Notes: generated by a model from the sequence alone, not told the origin. A stretch of 64,000 nt of DNA from Parus major (GCF_001522545.3 NC_031770.1:106122130-106186129); one strand, 5' to 3'. Shown: positions 26,574 through 43,800, counted from the stretch's first letter. A program made the numbers and translations.

Positions 26574-29500
26574 TCCATAGTCCCTTAATTCAGTGCCCTA
26601 CTAGGGATGGGTGAATCTGTCACTAGGCTGTTGCTAGCTTAAGCCACAGGAATCAGAAGTGTTGCATTTAAATTAAGATCTTTTGCACAAATTTTATTTA
26701 GAAGGAAACATACTACAAGGCTAGACAGCTGAAAACCAAAAAATGCCCAATCTGAGAACTTTTCATCAAATCATTACACCTAACTGCTGATAAGATTGTC
26801 ATGTTGGGCTGGAAAGGTGCCTCTTCTGGCAGTTTCTTCCTTGGAGCAGAGGAGAAATTAAGAATCTGGTGCTTTTACCCCAAGTCCCCTCTCATGTGAT
26901 CTCAGAGCTTTCACAAGCAACCCCTGAAGATGCTTTTCTGTTTTTCCAGCTCCCTGCACCCAGATCTGTGTTGAGAACGCCGGAGTTCCACCTTGGGCCC
27001 TTCTGGTGCCATACCCTGAGAGGCAGTGGCTGTCACACTCACACCTATTTCAGTGTGGTTTAACCTGCTTCACAAGTTTGTAACTTCCCAATGGGAGGTC
27101 ACATCCACAGTTGTGTATGTGCCACAGGCTAAAATGTCAAATCCACGCTCTCAGAACACAGGCCACCATGAAACAAAAAGGGAGGAGGGAAGGAAATACA
27201 TGTGGTATAGGATAAGGATGAGACTGAGAATGAAATCAAGGTGAAAAAAAGTAATATTTTACTGCTCTGTTCTCATGGTGCACTAGGTGCTCAGAATTCT
27301 TTGGGCAAGCTCTGCTGCTTGTGTTTGTGTGGGAAATCTTTCAGACTCTCTTCTCTGTATTACAGCCATGCTTGAACTGTTCTTTGTGCTTTTGGGCTGC
27401 TACCAGAGGGCAGGGACAGAAAGACCCAGACCAGTGAGGAACATTCCCTCTCCCTGAAGACCCTGTGTTGCAGGACATGGTGCTTGGGGATAGAGAAATA
27501 AGAGATCCAAAGTATTTCCATATTAATACATTCTTTCTAAAATGCTGCTTTAGACATCTATCGTCCTTCTCATTAGCATTCCCACACTGACCTGATTCTG
27601 CCATGCTTATTCAAATGAAATTTGCCTTATGCTGCAGTACATGTATATTTTATAGTCAAACTTTGTAACAGTAACAGAATCAAACCCTAAAATAAAATAA
27701 CTGTTTTAAGGTGATGGGATACCAGAGGAATTGTTTTGGTCTCTTCACAACTTAGGTAGAAAATGCTTAGTGAGCCTCATATCTCCCTTGAAGGTAAATC
27801 TACTTTTCCTTCTCTTAAAAGTATGCAAATCCCTAAAGCCGCTAGGACAGAATAATGCCTTTCAGCAGAATGAACTAGACAATTGCAGGTAATTTTCCTG
27901 GCTGTGAAGTCGAGCTAAGTGCAAGGTTCTTTCATATTGTCTTGTGGTTGTACGCAACAGTGATTCATAGCCCACAGTGATGCATTATTGAAGAGCTGTC
28001 TGTTGTGTCTTCATTGCATGCTGTCAGCTGCACGATAAATAATTGATTGTGCTGCTCTTACTCCACATTAAAGATATATGAGTATCTAATACACGAAGAA
28101 AATGAAGCAGCAAGGCTGCCTGTGTTCAAAAGATGAAGCATTACTGAAGTGCACTGCGGTAGCAGGAACTGGGAAGTGCCCACCACCGCTCTCCGTTTCC
28201 CACTTCTTCGAGTCGGTTTGTCATGGCAACAAATGGCACATTCAAGTCCTTGCTGTTGCCTTTCCAGACAAAACAAAATAATTGTGGTATAGAGCTGATA
28301 TGCTGCAGAGCTGTGCTTATCCCCTTCCCCTTTTTTCTTCAACTATTATCCCTCCAGACTGAAAATTCCCTTAAAGTATTAATAATTTTTTCTTAAGTGG
28401 CTGCAAACTCTCAGTTTTGCAGTCAGTCAGGAAAATGCAGTCTGAGACAGTAAATCCTTTTTTCCACATAAGAATTTGTATTAAGCAGAGGAAATGTTAG
28501 CATGACAAAACTGAGTGTTTGCAGTGGTACTAAATCTCTATTGTTGAGCCTTTCCCTGGAAAAGTGAGGCTTCCCTTTGTGGTTCTGTTGCCAGAGTCCC
28601 CAGACAGGACACAGTAAGGTGGCCCCTGTTCCAACATAGCGTAGGGGACAAAGGCATCTTCCAGCTCACATTCAACACTCTTTGTTTCCATTACAAAGGC
28701 CATCAGTAAAATTCAAGAGACAACAAATTTGTCCAGAAGAGTTTGCTTTGGAAGTCAAATCAAGGAAATCAGATGAGTATGCTACTCACTGTGTTGTGTT
28801 AAGTGGAGGCTCATGGCCAGGTATAACTACAGGTTACTGGGAGCTGTTTTTACAACAAAAATGTCTAAAACACTGAATTGCATTTTGAGATAATAATAAA
28901 ATTAAGATGGGAGAAGTGTGAGATGTCTGGCTGATGCACATCTGAATTCTGATGGGATGAGTTGGAGAGCTGAGTTAGGTCTTAGGAAGAAGAAACACGA
29001 GGCACCAACAGTCGCCCAGAAAAACTGTTGCCCGGATCTCTGTGTTTAACACCAAGACACAGGGGAATTAGTTTTTATTCCTGAGGGAAACCACACATTT
29101 TTCAGATGTGTTAGCTTGAGACTCAGCCACAAGCTAAGGTAGGAATACCACTGAATGCAGGGAGTGTTTTGCCAGAGTATTTCAGAATAGAATCCTGAAG
29201 ACAACAGATCTGTTTTAATGTAAAATGCAAGTGACACTGCAGTGGCATTCTGCTGGTGTGAATGAACCTGGGATGTGATTTGTGGCTTTCTGGTTGTGTT
29301 TCTCCCACCACACCTATGCAATTGTACTGAACTGTGTCTTCCTCTATACACTGGGAAGGCATCAATGTTGATGCAAGGACTTCTGTGCAGTTACTAGAAT
29401 CTTTCTGATAATATATTTTTCAGGCTAAAAGTGGATATTAGTAATAGTTGCATGTTGTAAATGGGGGAAAGATCAGAATTTCCAGCCTTTGTGATATTCT

Positions 29501-32500
29501 CCTGAGAGAATATGGATATATTTTGATATAGAAACAATATACTTTATGAGGAAAAAAATAAACACTTGAGATGAAAAATTCTTAACCCACAGCAACATTA
29601 ACTCCTCAGAAGGTCCTAGGAACCAGACCCAAAACGTGTTCCTAACAGCAGAGATTGATTACAGGGCGTAATTGGAAATGCGATGGCATTGAGGGACATC
29701 AGAATATAGTTCCTGTCCTGAAGAGCCTCTGGTTTACATAAAATTAAACAGGATAGTGTCCTAGAAACACCTTCTCTGCCGCTCTTTATGCTGCCAAAAA
29801 AGTGTTCAGGAAGTAGCTGTCTTTAAGCATATGTATTGCCTTTACATTCTGTAGGTAACTACTGCTTGAAAAAATAAGGGAATGGAATACTTCATAGATG
29901 AATGATGCTGATTTTTTGAAAATCACCTATTTAATTCAGTTTATCCCCTCAATACTTGTGAGGTAAGTGAATCCCATTGTACAGGATAAAAAGAGAGCAA
30001 GTAGTGAAATCAAGAGATTTGTCCTGGATTAGGATCTTCATCTTCTGATTCCCAGAACTTGTCAACACTGCAGAGACAAATAATTCAGTAAACACTGGAG
30101 TCAGAGAAGCCTGGGATGCAATTTTGCAATTTTTCATCTAGGGATGGATGGCTGAGTTAATACTGCCTCACAAGGACCCTATAAAAACCTGGCAGTCTAG
30201 CATTTGGTTTAAGGTATCTTACCTTTTGTAAGGTAGTTGACTGAGAATGATAAACAGTTCCAGGAGGCTATTTCAGTACTAACATCTAAATCTAGGTGGG
30301 ATGAATATTTCTTGGAGGTAGCTCTCTTTATCCATTAACCACAGGTGTAGCCTAGATGACAGGTTGAGACACAGTTTCTGCCTTTGAACTAAATAACATT
30401 AGCAGTGGAATTTACACATTACATTTCCAGGTTCAGGCACAGAAGCTTGACAGACTATCTGTGGATGGACTTCAGTGTTCTCTCTCCATCCATCCTTTGT
30501 GTGGATAACAGTTTGGCCATGGTTTGGGGCTGGGTTTTGTTGGGACAATAGGTGTATTAGGTGCCTAACAGCTGGGCTGGCTCTGTGGATTTGTGCTATA
30601 ATTGGTGTTGTACTCCCAGCTGAACCATTCTCAGATGAAAGAAGAAAAGTAAGCTAAAAGAAACTTAGTCTGTGGTCCAGCCTTTCCATTCCTGACTCTC
30701 CTCAATAATGGAGCTTCTCTGGTAACAAAGATTGAGCTTTCCTCTTGGTAGCAGCTCTTACAGGGTCTTCTTCCGAGGCAGATTTTTTTCATTACGTGCA
30801 TAGGATCTTAATGTTGGTATGATCCCTGTTCCTCTGCCAAATGCAGTTGAAGTTGGCTCAAAGACTCCCAAGCTATTAGGCAAGTGCAGACAGTGACATT
30901 TCATTAGCACTCTCCCCTTAGGAAACAGACTGCAGTGATGGGATCATGGCTAAAGCAGTGTAGTGTTAAAAAGTAGTGCAGACACAGCTACAGACACACC
31001 TGTGTTTTAATAAGGAGTAATAACTTGTGTTGAACCTCGCCTGAAGTTGTGTTTTCACTGCCAGTTTTGTCCAAATGGCATTGTAGTCCACTGTAGATTG
31101 GATGGAACATGTGGCCATGTTCCTTAATAAAATGATCCATCTGCTCTTTAATCTGCATCTTCAGTGAGCTGAACATCATTGGATGTGATTCAGTAGGACC
31201 CATTGTTGCTGTCCCAGGACCAGTCCGGCTGGCAGCATGGCAATAATAGAGGGATAGGTGTGATGGAGAGCCCCAAGATAGATTTTAATGTTGATGGAGA
31301 CTGCATGGTCTGAGGGGCTCCTTCCAGAGACCCAGAGGCATGGTGAGCTTCACAATGTAAAGGAATATCTGAGGGCAAAGATCCAGCTGCAAATGCAGAC
31401 CAGGGACATGACCTTAAAAGTCTGAGGTAGGATGGCTCCATCAGCATCCCCCCAGCACCCCACCTCCCCAGGGCTTCAGATTTATTCCCTCTGTCTCAGG
31501 AACCTGGTCCCAGGTATGATCTTTCCCATCTAATTAGGTTCCCACAACCTATGATCTGAAATGTCTCCTTTTCTATAGCCACTTTATTTTTAAAACTTGG
31601 TTTTCAATTAGGATGCCTTGTAGATCAAAGTTTTCAAATCCATGACATATTCTGATAACCAAGTTTGTGCAATTATTTTAATACAATGATTGTTCCCTTT
31701 CAGAAACCTAAGGTTTTTTAACAAGTAGCCATATAGGCATCTAGATGTCCTTGCTCAGGCAAAGCTCTTATTGATTGTTCTGACTTGCAAAACAATGTCG
31801 TTGCTGAGTTCCAAATTGTGGGTTTTTTCTCCCTGCTGTTAAGTAAATAAAGATGTAGGCTGAAGATGGGCATCCATCCCTGTTGAAGAATATTAACTAA
31901 ATCAATTTTTTTCACAAAAAAAAAAATCAATTGGTGCATTAGCAGGAGAGAAAAAAAAGCATCATGCTGTTTTAGCTCCCAGGAGCCTGCAAAGCCAACT
32001 CTAACTCTCAGAACCAGAGATAAAAAATATCTAAAGTTTACATCTAAATCCTTATCAGAACTTCTTCAGGGCACGTGGAGTCTCTGACTCATTTCCAGAA
32101 TGTGCATTTAAAGGGCATTCACATAAAAATTGACCCTCCTGCCAGAGCTTTGGTGAATACAAACACATTTGACTCTGCATCCCAGTTTGTCTTCCTAAAG
32201 CAGTAAGGTGATGACAGAGGAAGTTACATTTATGAATCCATAACCTCTTGAATTTTCAGCTATTGCTGAAAATAGGATGTTGCTGTAAATACAGAAAAGC
32301 CTGATTTCTTCTACAAGGCCTAACACATTGTCTCTGGGCATTTTCTAGTGAAATGAATTAGTTTTTAAATGGTGTATCAAACTAGCAAGCTCGTGGGAAA
32401 ATGGAAATGTTACTTTAAATGGGAAACATTGTCCAGGAGCTCTTGTCAGAATCTCTGAAGAGTTAATTCTGATTCTGCCTCTGGTTTGATGTGGGTTGTT

Positions 32501-33062
32501 TAGTAAACCATCAGAGCTTTAAGCTAAGAGTTCTAATAGGATTTAGTTGCAAAGTGAAATGAATGCATAATAAAGTGTTGTGAAACTTTGCAACTGAGTC
32601 TGAACTTTCAGATTAAGGCTATTTTATAACAGCCACATCCTTGGGCTGATGTGAAGAATAATTAGGGTTTGCGTACTGCTTTGAACATGCAAACTGTAAT
32701 GACAGTACTAAGTTTTAATATTAAAACTATTAAATATTGGGATTCTGTAATAGCCTCCTTCCATTTCATAGAATCATAAGGTTTTATGATGTGTTTAAAA
32801 ATAAAAGTGCTCTGAGGAAGGACTGTCACTTGAATTTAAGATCAAATACTTCAAAAAGGATTATATGATATGCCTGAGAGTTCCCCCTGAGCTGCTTCTC
32901 CCTGCCTGCTCTCCCCCAATACAGGCTGAGTTTCCATATTACAAATGAATCCGTCTTAGTCTGTAGCTGGAAAACCTTGTTCAGGAGCTGCTGTGTCTTC
33001 CCAGCCTGCCTGGAGGGGATTGTGAGTATCACTGAGCTTATACATTGCATAATATGTCCGTT
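26574..33062. other. Non-coding DNA; possible conserved element at 27,940-28,320
   Basis: No gene recognised. The block 27,940-28,320 has a balanced, repeat-free composition and an RFX-like GTCATGGCAAC, so it looks like regulatory DNA, but conservation cannot be measured here. Confidence 0.35.
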
Positions 33063-33568
33063 TTTCCCTGTATTGGTGAGGCCACTCCTTGAGTTCTCTG
33101 TCCAATTCTGGCCCCTCAGTTCAGGAAGGACATTGAGGGGCTGGAGTGAGTCCAGAGAAGGGCAGTGGAGCTGGGAAGGGTAAACCCTATGAGGAGTGGC
33201 TGAGGGAGGTAGGAGTGTTTAGTCTGGAGAAAAGGAGGCTCAGCAGGACCTCATCACTCTCTACAACTCCCTGACAGGAGGGTCTGGCCACATGGGGGTC
33301 AGGCTCTGCTCCCAGGGAACACGGGACAGACAAAAGTGAAACAGCCTCAGACTGTGCCAGGGGAGGTTGTGGTTGGACATAAGGAGGAATTTCTTCATAG
33401 AAAGGGTAATTAGACATTGGAATGGGCTGCCCAGGGAGGTGGTGGAGTCACCTGGGTGTGGCACTCAGTGCCATGTTCTGTTTGACAAGGTGGCATTGAG
33501 TCATAGGTTGGACTCAATGATCTCAGAGGTCTTGTCCAACCTCATTGATTCTGTGATTCTGTCATTCT
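33063..33568 (+). mobile_element. CR1 LINE, 3' half kilobase
   Basis: Runs from GTCCAATTCTGGCCCCTCAG through GGACATTGAGGGGCTGGAGT, GGCTCAGCAGGACCTCATC and AATTTCTTCATAGAAAGGGT to CTCATTGATTCTGTGATTCT, in the usual CR1 order on the plus strand. Confidence 0.9.
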
Positions 33569-35370
33569 ATGTACTTGTATCGGAGCACACATACAACATT
33601 TCATTATTTTACTGTGAAAAACTAAAGGATTGTGTCAGGCACTATTGGTAATGATTATGAAACATTCCTTACGGGCAAGTAATTCCACAGTTTTATTTCT
33701 AAGTCCTTGGGCACATGCATAGGTGTGTCTGAAAGACCAGCCTGGACAAACATTTGACTTGGCTAATGACTGATTTGCCTTAATATGGCATTTGATTCTA
33801 ATATTGATGTAAAATATAATATTAAAATATCTGGACAGAGAACCCCACTGGAATAATCAAACCCTGTGTGCTCACAACTGCAAGTCCAGAACTCCACTGC
33901 CACTGTTTTAACTACTAATGAATTTGGAGATACCTATGTCTGAGCTGTTGTTTGGACTTCCCTTTATTCATTGGACAGAAATAGGCATTGCTGGGATGTG
34001 ATTTGTTATGTCCTAATGTACATCCCTAGATCTGGTTAGATGAATTGCTCCCTGAAAGTGCATTTTTCTCTGACTTGATTATCTATTTTCTCTGAGTAAT
34101 TAGCTGAGAAGTAACTGGCTACCTCTTAGAAGCCTAAAGTTGGTAAAAATGAATCCTACCTTTTTAGTATCTGTTTTTCGTTCTGGCACATCTTGTATTT
34201 ACCTTTGATTCATAGTACAGATTTTTTAAGCAAGCAAAATATGTCTCTTTGTTATTGGACAATAATTGATGGTTTTTACTGAAAAATAAAATTCATGCAT
34301 CAAGCTGATCTGTTAATATAACTGCTTTAATGGAAAGAAACTAGTAAGACTTTGATAGTTTGGTATCTTTGATACTGGATCTTAAGGACACTTTTCTCAG
34401 CATTTTCTTTCAAAGCTGAACTTGTTAATGTTCTTTGCAACCAGAGTATTTCTCAGATTAATGAATTTTTCTTTGTACAGCTCCTTGTATAGGAGAGTCA
34501 TAGTGCTTGCCCACAACACTGGCTCTACAGCACTACAAAGGAAAGATTGATTCCAATATATAAATCTCAGCCCAACCTTGCAATATTCAGAGGAAAGGAT
34601 TTTAAGTACCAGGTACTTCTAAATCAAAAGCTACCCTAATTATCCACAATTTGAAAAGAGAAGGAGAATAGCTAATCATGTAGTGCTGTCGAAGGTTTGT
34701 CCACTTGCTGAGGAATCTGGGCATGTGTTCAAAACCCATGGATTGAAACAGTGCCCATCCAAAGGAACGAGTAATGTGTTCTGAGACGTCTCTGGTGGCT
34801 GAATGGAAACGTGAACAAGGGTAGTGGAACATTTATATAAATGTCTTTGCCACTTCATATTTGTGACTGCAGAGTCTTTTCTTTGTGTATGAGGAGAGAC
34901 ATGGAGTTGTCATGTTGTGTAGAGGTTTCACACACATGGTGTGGGATGGCCCTGTTTGTGTAACATACATTATTAGGGGCAGCCCTGGATCAGGCACCTG
35001 TCTTGGGATTCTCTCTGCTGCTGCCTCCCACTTGTTCCTTGCTTGCTTTTACCCACTTAGGCAGGGAGCTCCACTGTGCAAACAACAGCTCTTCTGTATG
35101 TCTGTGCAATGTTTGGTGCAATATTGGTTGTAACCTATTGTGTTGAGAAAAATAAAAATAATTTCCATTTTTAGAGCCTAAATTACTGAAAGGCAAAGGT
35201 AACAATATGGCACCACTGCAGTTGCCTCTCCTTTTTGAATGAGATTTCAAAGGGAAAATGGAAATGAGCAGCTGATGTGACCAAGACATTAATTTTTCAC
35301 TCCTTCCCTCTCCTCCAGCACTTAAATTTAGATGTAGCTCAGACTGAAACTGTGTGTCTTGTTTTGGCAG
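33569..35370 (+). other. FKBP1B intron sequence before exon 3
   Basis: No frame of note. It ends with the pyrimidine-rich decoy acceptor at 35317-35318 and the used acceptor at 35369-35370. Confidence 0.7.
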
Positions 35371-38106
<2,736 letters not shown>

Positions 38107-38700
38107 ACCTTCCCGAGGGAGTTGGCTGGAAACATCTGTTAATAACCATCCGTTCCTTCCTGCCTTGCCAGTGGCAGGAGGAATCTTCACTGGAATCCCA
38201 ACCTTCCCTGCTCGAGCTGTCCTGTCAGTAGTGCCTGATGTTTGGTTTCCTATGCCTTCTTTCTCTTTTATAACTTTGTGGTGTCTGTATTTGCCTTTTA
38301 TTAGAAGCTTTGCTCTGAGGAAAAATGTCTCCCGGTGTAACAATTCCGAGTTGTACATTTTATTTAATTTGCATGTATGAAGAATTCATGGTGATGACTG
38401 AAAATATATAAAAATATAAATATATATATATATATATATATATTCCTTATTGAAAAAAACCACTGCCTTACTGTACACTTAAACCAAGAATAAATAAAAA
38501 TCACAAAAGGTGCTCAAAAAACAAAAAAATCCAATGTACGCCTTGTACATGAAGGGGCATTAGCCAAACAGAGTTACCTGCGCTGCCACTTTTCTCAACT
38601 TGTACGTTCTGCTTGCTGCTGTTTTAAAAAATACTGTCTCATTTAAGAATTATAAGTATATATATATAAAACAATAAAATCTTGATACTTTACCATTTCT
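38107..38700 (+). other. FKBP1B: FKBP1B 3' UTR with polyadenylation signals
   Basis: The sequence after the FKBP1B stop is AT-rich and contains a (TA)n tract. AATAAA signals lie at 38489-38494, 38493-38498 and 38673-38678. The last is followed by TG- and T-rich sequence suited to cleavage near 38695. Which signal is used cannot be told from sequence. Confidence 0.6.
38409..38445. repeat. (TA)n tract in the FKBP1B 3' UTR
   Basis: About 14 uninterrupted TA units, preceded by TATAAA-like variants. Confidence 0.9.
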
Positions 38701-40261
38701 CATCCTGTTTTTCTCTTCTCTACTGGATGCTCTTTGCAGTATAAGAAGTTCTTCAACCATCAACCCATTTTTTGTTAATTATGTCTCTTGTGTGAATTAT
38801 GTGTAGCTCCATGCACTGCTTCTGTAAGAGATGGCCCAGTGGAAGATCTCTGTGGGACCAGACGTACCTGGGACATGCAAGTAAGGGGTGCTGGGACAGT
38901 TTTCCTGACACTCTCCATTTCCCCTGCCTCTATGGCCTCTCAATTCTGGCCAAAATCTGGCTGTTGAAGAGATGGAAAGTGCTGCTTGTCAAAGACATGC
39001 AGTGCTGGTATAACTCTGTGCCTTTACAAAGTAAAACTAGTGTAATATTTTATTTTCTACTGAAGCTGAGCAAGGCTAGAAAAGAGCAGGATTATGTGCA
39101 TCCAGCTTTCAAAAGAAATCTGAACTTTGGGATGACGTGGCCACTGAAGATTCTGGGGTTTTTAGGCTTCATCAGCTGCTGCTGTTTACAAAGCCTGCAA
39201 ACTGACCATGTGCACTGGGCCTCTGGTACTTGAGACTCAGCAATATTTATTTTATTTGCTGCTTATATGAATTCATGAAATGCTGGTTCCTCCTCTGGAG
39301 ACAGGAAGATGTGTTAGCTGTTTACTTACCTGGATTTGGGAGCAGGACCTGATCAGCAAAGCTTTCTCTGTGCTGTTATTTTGCCTTGTTTGAGTTCTTT
39401 CCATTAGGCTCATTTTTCCCCTTTACTGTAGAAAACCAGGGCATCACTGGGTCATGATGTTACTTTTATTTAACTTGAATATAAACTATTTGCATGGTTT
39501 TCTATTAATGGGTGTTTTGACAGTAATATTTTGAACAGTTGTGCTGTTTCTATATCTGTGTAAGGAGAACACTCTCAGCATGTGCAGTCAGACAGGAAAG
39601 CTACAGAGATGACCCCAGATGACACCTCTTGGAGTTGGGAGAGGGAATGAGCACAGAGAAGAAGCAAGACTGAAGATCTAGCCAGGGATCATGGCTCATG
39701 ATCTTCTCTCTCCAGATATTCATTTTATCCACAGAGCTACATTTATATCAGCTTGTTAAGTAATAAACCCATAAATCCATATCTTACAGATTTTTATACA
39801 CTGAGTGAAGTACTTTTTTTTCTCACTTTGCTTTCCATAAAGAAATGAAGGGATTTTTCAGAGCCCTTTTTTTTTGGTGGAAATCTCAGGTCACTGCAGC
39901 AGCTGGGTTACACCTCCACTAATAGTTCTTTTATTTAGGGCACGCTAATTTCCTGTTAAAAATTGGGAACTGGATCTGTCAGGATCTGATGTCCACCAGC
40001 TTTCCCAAATAATTTGAAAAGATCCTGCTCTCCTTTGCCACTGCCCTGGCCTCTGTCACTGGCCTTCCTTTCACCACTGGGTCATAGACTGCACCTCCCA
40101 AAATCTTGGTTAAAGGTGGTGTGGCTCTCTTGTGCCTGTCAAGCAGTTTGATTCAGCACATTGGTCTAAGCTGTTCCTATCAATGGCCCAGTTTAAGTTA
40201 ATTGCTTATTAAAAAAAAAAAAAAAACAACCAAAAAAAACCACCAAAAAACCCAAAGTGTG
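38701..40261. other. Convergent intergenic DNA, nothing recognised
   Basis: Holds a 144-codon plus-strand frame (38,799-39,233) without any domain or compositional sign of coding, and an A-rich tract near 40,211. Confidence 0.4.
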
Positions 40262-40860
40262 ATAGAATCATAGAATGGTTTGGGTTGGAAGGGATAATTA
40301 AAGATAATTTTGTTCCAATCTCCTAGCATGGACTGGGACACCTTCCATTAAACCAGGTCATTCAAAGCTCCATCCAGCCTGGCCTTGAACATTCCCAAGG
40401 ACAGAACATCCACAACCTCTGTGGGGAACCTTTGCCAGTGTCTCACCAGTCCTTGTAGTAAAGAATTTTTTTCCTAATCTATGATCTAACCCTACCTTCT
40501 GCCATTTTTGAAGCCATTCCCCCTTGTCTTGTCACTTCATGTCCTTGTAAATAGTCTCTCTGCATCTTTCTTGTCAGCTCCCTTCAGGCGCTGGAAGGCC
40601 ACCATTAGGTTGCCCCAAAGCTTCTCTTTCCCAGGCTGAACAATCCCAATTCTGCCAGCCTTTCCTCATGGGAGAGGTGCTCCATCCCTCTGATCATCCT
40701 GGTCCCAGCTCTGGACTTGTTCCAGCAGGTCCATATCCTCCCTTGTGCTGGGCACCCCAGAGCTGGATGCAGCACTGCAGGTGGGGTCTCACCAGAGACC
40801 AGAACCTGCTTTGGGCCCTTTCCTGAATGCCCCAACAGTGAATGGCAATGCCAAGGATTG
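40262..40860 (-). mobile_element. CR1 LINE, 3' fragment of about 0.6 kb
   Basis: Begins AGAATCATAGAATGGTTTGG and continues through CAAGGACAGAACATCCACAA, GGAAGGCCACCATTAGGTTG, TTCCAGCAGGTCCATATCCT and GCAGCACTGCAGGTGGGGTC, the complement of a CR1 3' end. The A-rich stretch at 40,211-40,255 lies just outside it. Confidence 0.9.
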
Positions 40861-43800
40861 TGTGAGTTACCCTGGAACAGCCCCCTGCTGCCTCCATCCC
40901 CTCTTGGCCTTGCTGTTTGGGAGCTTCTGCTGTATTTGAGACAACAGGCAGGTTATGGCTGTGTCCTTCTGCGCCTGTGGGTTTCTCACCAGGGAAACCA
41001 CGTTCCTGCTGGGCTCTGAGAGCTGGTTGTACTTGATCTTATCACCTCTATCTGCAGCGCTGCTACTGTGCTCTTCCCTTCTGCCCTCCCAGCACAAACC
41101 AGCCATTACCCACTCCATAAAATCCTTATTACAGCTGGCTGATGAAGCTCCCCCTCATCGCCTCCTCTCTGCGGAGACCTTGGTTGGAAACGGATTATTA
41201 CATTTTTCATGCCAATTTCATTAAAAAGAAAAAATCTGAAAGGAAAACTAATTGTGTTTTGTGATACTTAAGGAAATTAAGTCTTCGAGGAAATGTAATC
41301 TTCAGCTCTTTATTTGACTCCAAATGCGTTAATTTATTTAATTGTATCATCGATCAACACAGTACATAAAATTATTACCCCTATATAGTAGATAGGAAAA
41401 AATTTACTGTCATTGCCTGTGTAATCAGATATACTCTTGTTACTAATTTCTAAACAGATTCAATGGGAAAAAAATGACCTTCCAGTCTTAATTTCATGCC
41501 CTACTTCCTGAAAAATTAAACGGGAAGTGAGCACGCACAAAACCAGCACAGATGCAGAGTGCGAGGCTGGTAACATCTGCTTTATTTGCTGCCCCTCTGC
41601 CATTCATGAGCTGAACTCATTTCCCTGTTCTTTGATATTACATTTCAAACAAAATCTTGAGTAGATCTCATCAAAACAGTCCTCCGGGCATTCCATTTCC
41701 ATTCCCTCTGTCTTGCAGGTACAAATTATTATTTCATTTTACATGTGCAGGGACACTGAAAGCCCTGAACAGGCACTGGAAGAAAAACTATGAAATGGAA
41801 TATTTAATGAAAGACAGCAGCTGAGCTCTCTGAGAAATCAAAAGCTGCTGATCTGGAGGATTCATTGAACGAAATTTTATTAATCTTATTACCCTAAAGA
41901 ATTGCTTTTTATGTATGTTTTTCAAACAGCATCAAATCCTCATCAAAACAGACACTGCAGTGCAAGCACCATGCTCTCTGCTATTGACAGAAGCAATGTG
42001 GTATTTGCATATGATTTAAAACAGGGCTGGCAGCACACAGCACCATTATTGGCATTCTGGTATTTATTGTCAGTGTTCATTATTTATTGGAACCATAAAT
42101 CCAGCATGGCAACAAGCACCTCCAGTTCCCATTTCAGCAAGGAGCCTCCTCAGTGCCCAGCCATTGGTGTAAATGATTTCAGTTATCCAGCTGTTTGGTA
42201 CATGGATGTGTACATACATACATAGCATATATGTACTTACATATATAAAAGATAGATATGTGGTGGCAGAGCAGTTTGTAAGCCTTGAAAAGCTGTGGAT
42301 GATCACATTGAAGCAAATCTCCCAGCAATACTTCATTAATTTAAACATATTAATGCAATCTGGTTCTTGCCTGGGAACTCCAGTTTGTGTTAATGTGATG
42401 GGCAGGACCTGGAAGCCAGGCTGGCCATGGAGGGACTGCTCACCTAACCCAGCTTCTGGGCTCCAGGTCTCCCAGTGCCTGTTCCTGACCTCCTGGGGTT
42501 ACTGTGGCCTGCAAGGCTTCTTGCTGCAAAAACAGTTTTAGGGGACAGAGGCAGGGGTGGAGGAATCCCACACTAAACACGGTTCTGGCTCGCAGCCCCA
42601 GTGCCTGTGTGCAAGGGAAGGCAGGGCAGATCTGCTCCAGGGGGATGCTCTGGGTCAGGCACAGAATGGGACTTCAAACACCCACCCAAAGCTGAAATCA
42701 CCTCAGCCATCGTGGCTGCTTTCCCCCAGAGCTGGCTTGGAGCTCACTCTTCAGGAGCCATTACTGAACTTCTCTTTGTAGCATCTGATTTATTAATCAT
42801 AATAGTTTCTCTGAGGAATGACTAAAATAGAACCACTCAGTGCAAAATGACGAGTGTTTAGCTTCTCATTAGTTCCAGCTAGTAAATGTGAGTATTGCTG
42901 TGAGCCCCTTGCAGCTGCCACATGAGGTGCACAGCACAGGATCTGCAGGTGAGATGTGGGCACTGTTCCCACAGCTGGGCTCCCTCCTGTCACACACATG
43001 GACATCCCTGTACCCATGGAGACAGATGTGCTACAGCTCCTGCTTGCATTAAACACTCAGGTGATGAATGACTCCTAACAGCACAGGCTACATGTAGCAG
43101 CACAGCATGAAGCCAGCCTTGATGAAAAAAAGCAAAATATGCAGATATTTATTTTTTCACCAAATGGACACAGCGTTGTTCCTGAAGTAACAGATTTCAA
43201 CAAAAAAGTAATTTCAAAAAATGAAAGCATTCCTCTAGGACAGTACAATGCACTGAAAAACCTTAATTACAAATCCCAGGCAAAGTATATTGTTATCTGC
43301 CCTGGTTCTTCACTGTCTGGAAGTTGTCTGGCCAGGGAGTGAAACAACACATCCATGCAAATAAATTCTCCCAAGGCAGGATACTATCCACATTCGCACA
43401 ACTTCCAGCTGGTTCAGAACACAGGCAGAGGTTATTCTTTCCCACTACCAAAAGATACTGGTTACTCTAGACCACACTCATTTTTATACACAGGAGTACT
43501 GAAAAAAAGAGACAAAAAAATGTAAATTTGTTTTTCCTCCACCAGACGCTACACCCAAAAATGTATGTACAAAAAATGTTACGGTTCAACCGTGCCAAGT
43601 AGAAAACAATCACCCTACAGGTATCAAAATTAAAACCTTTATCTACTGTCTCATTTTGGTCATGTGTTCTTCAATTCACACCAAATCCTCAGTCCAAACC
43701 TGGGACATACAACAAAGCCCCCATACACTTTTTCTTTTTTTGTAGTGAGAGCTGGGTTGTTTCACTGCACCTCATCAGAGCTGGCACCACCACTGGGAAC

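Noticed and set aside
38799..39233. 144-codon plus-strand frame downstream of FKBP1B
   Set aside because: No domain, no codon bias that I could see, no splice context; probably chance.
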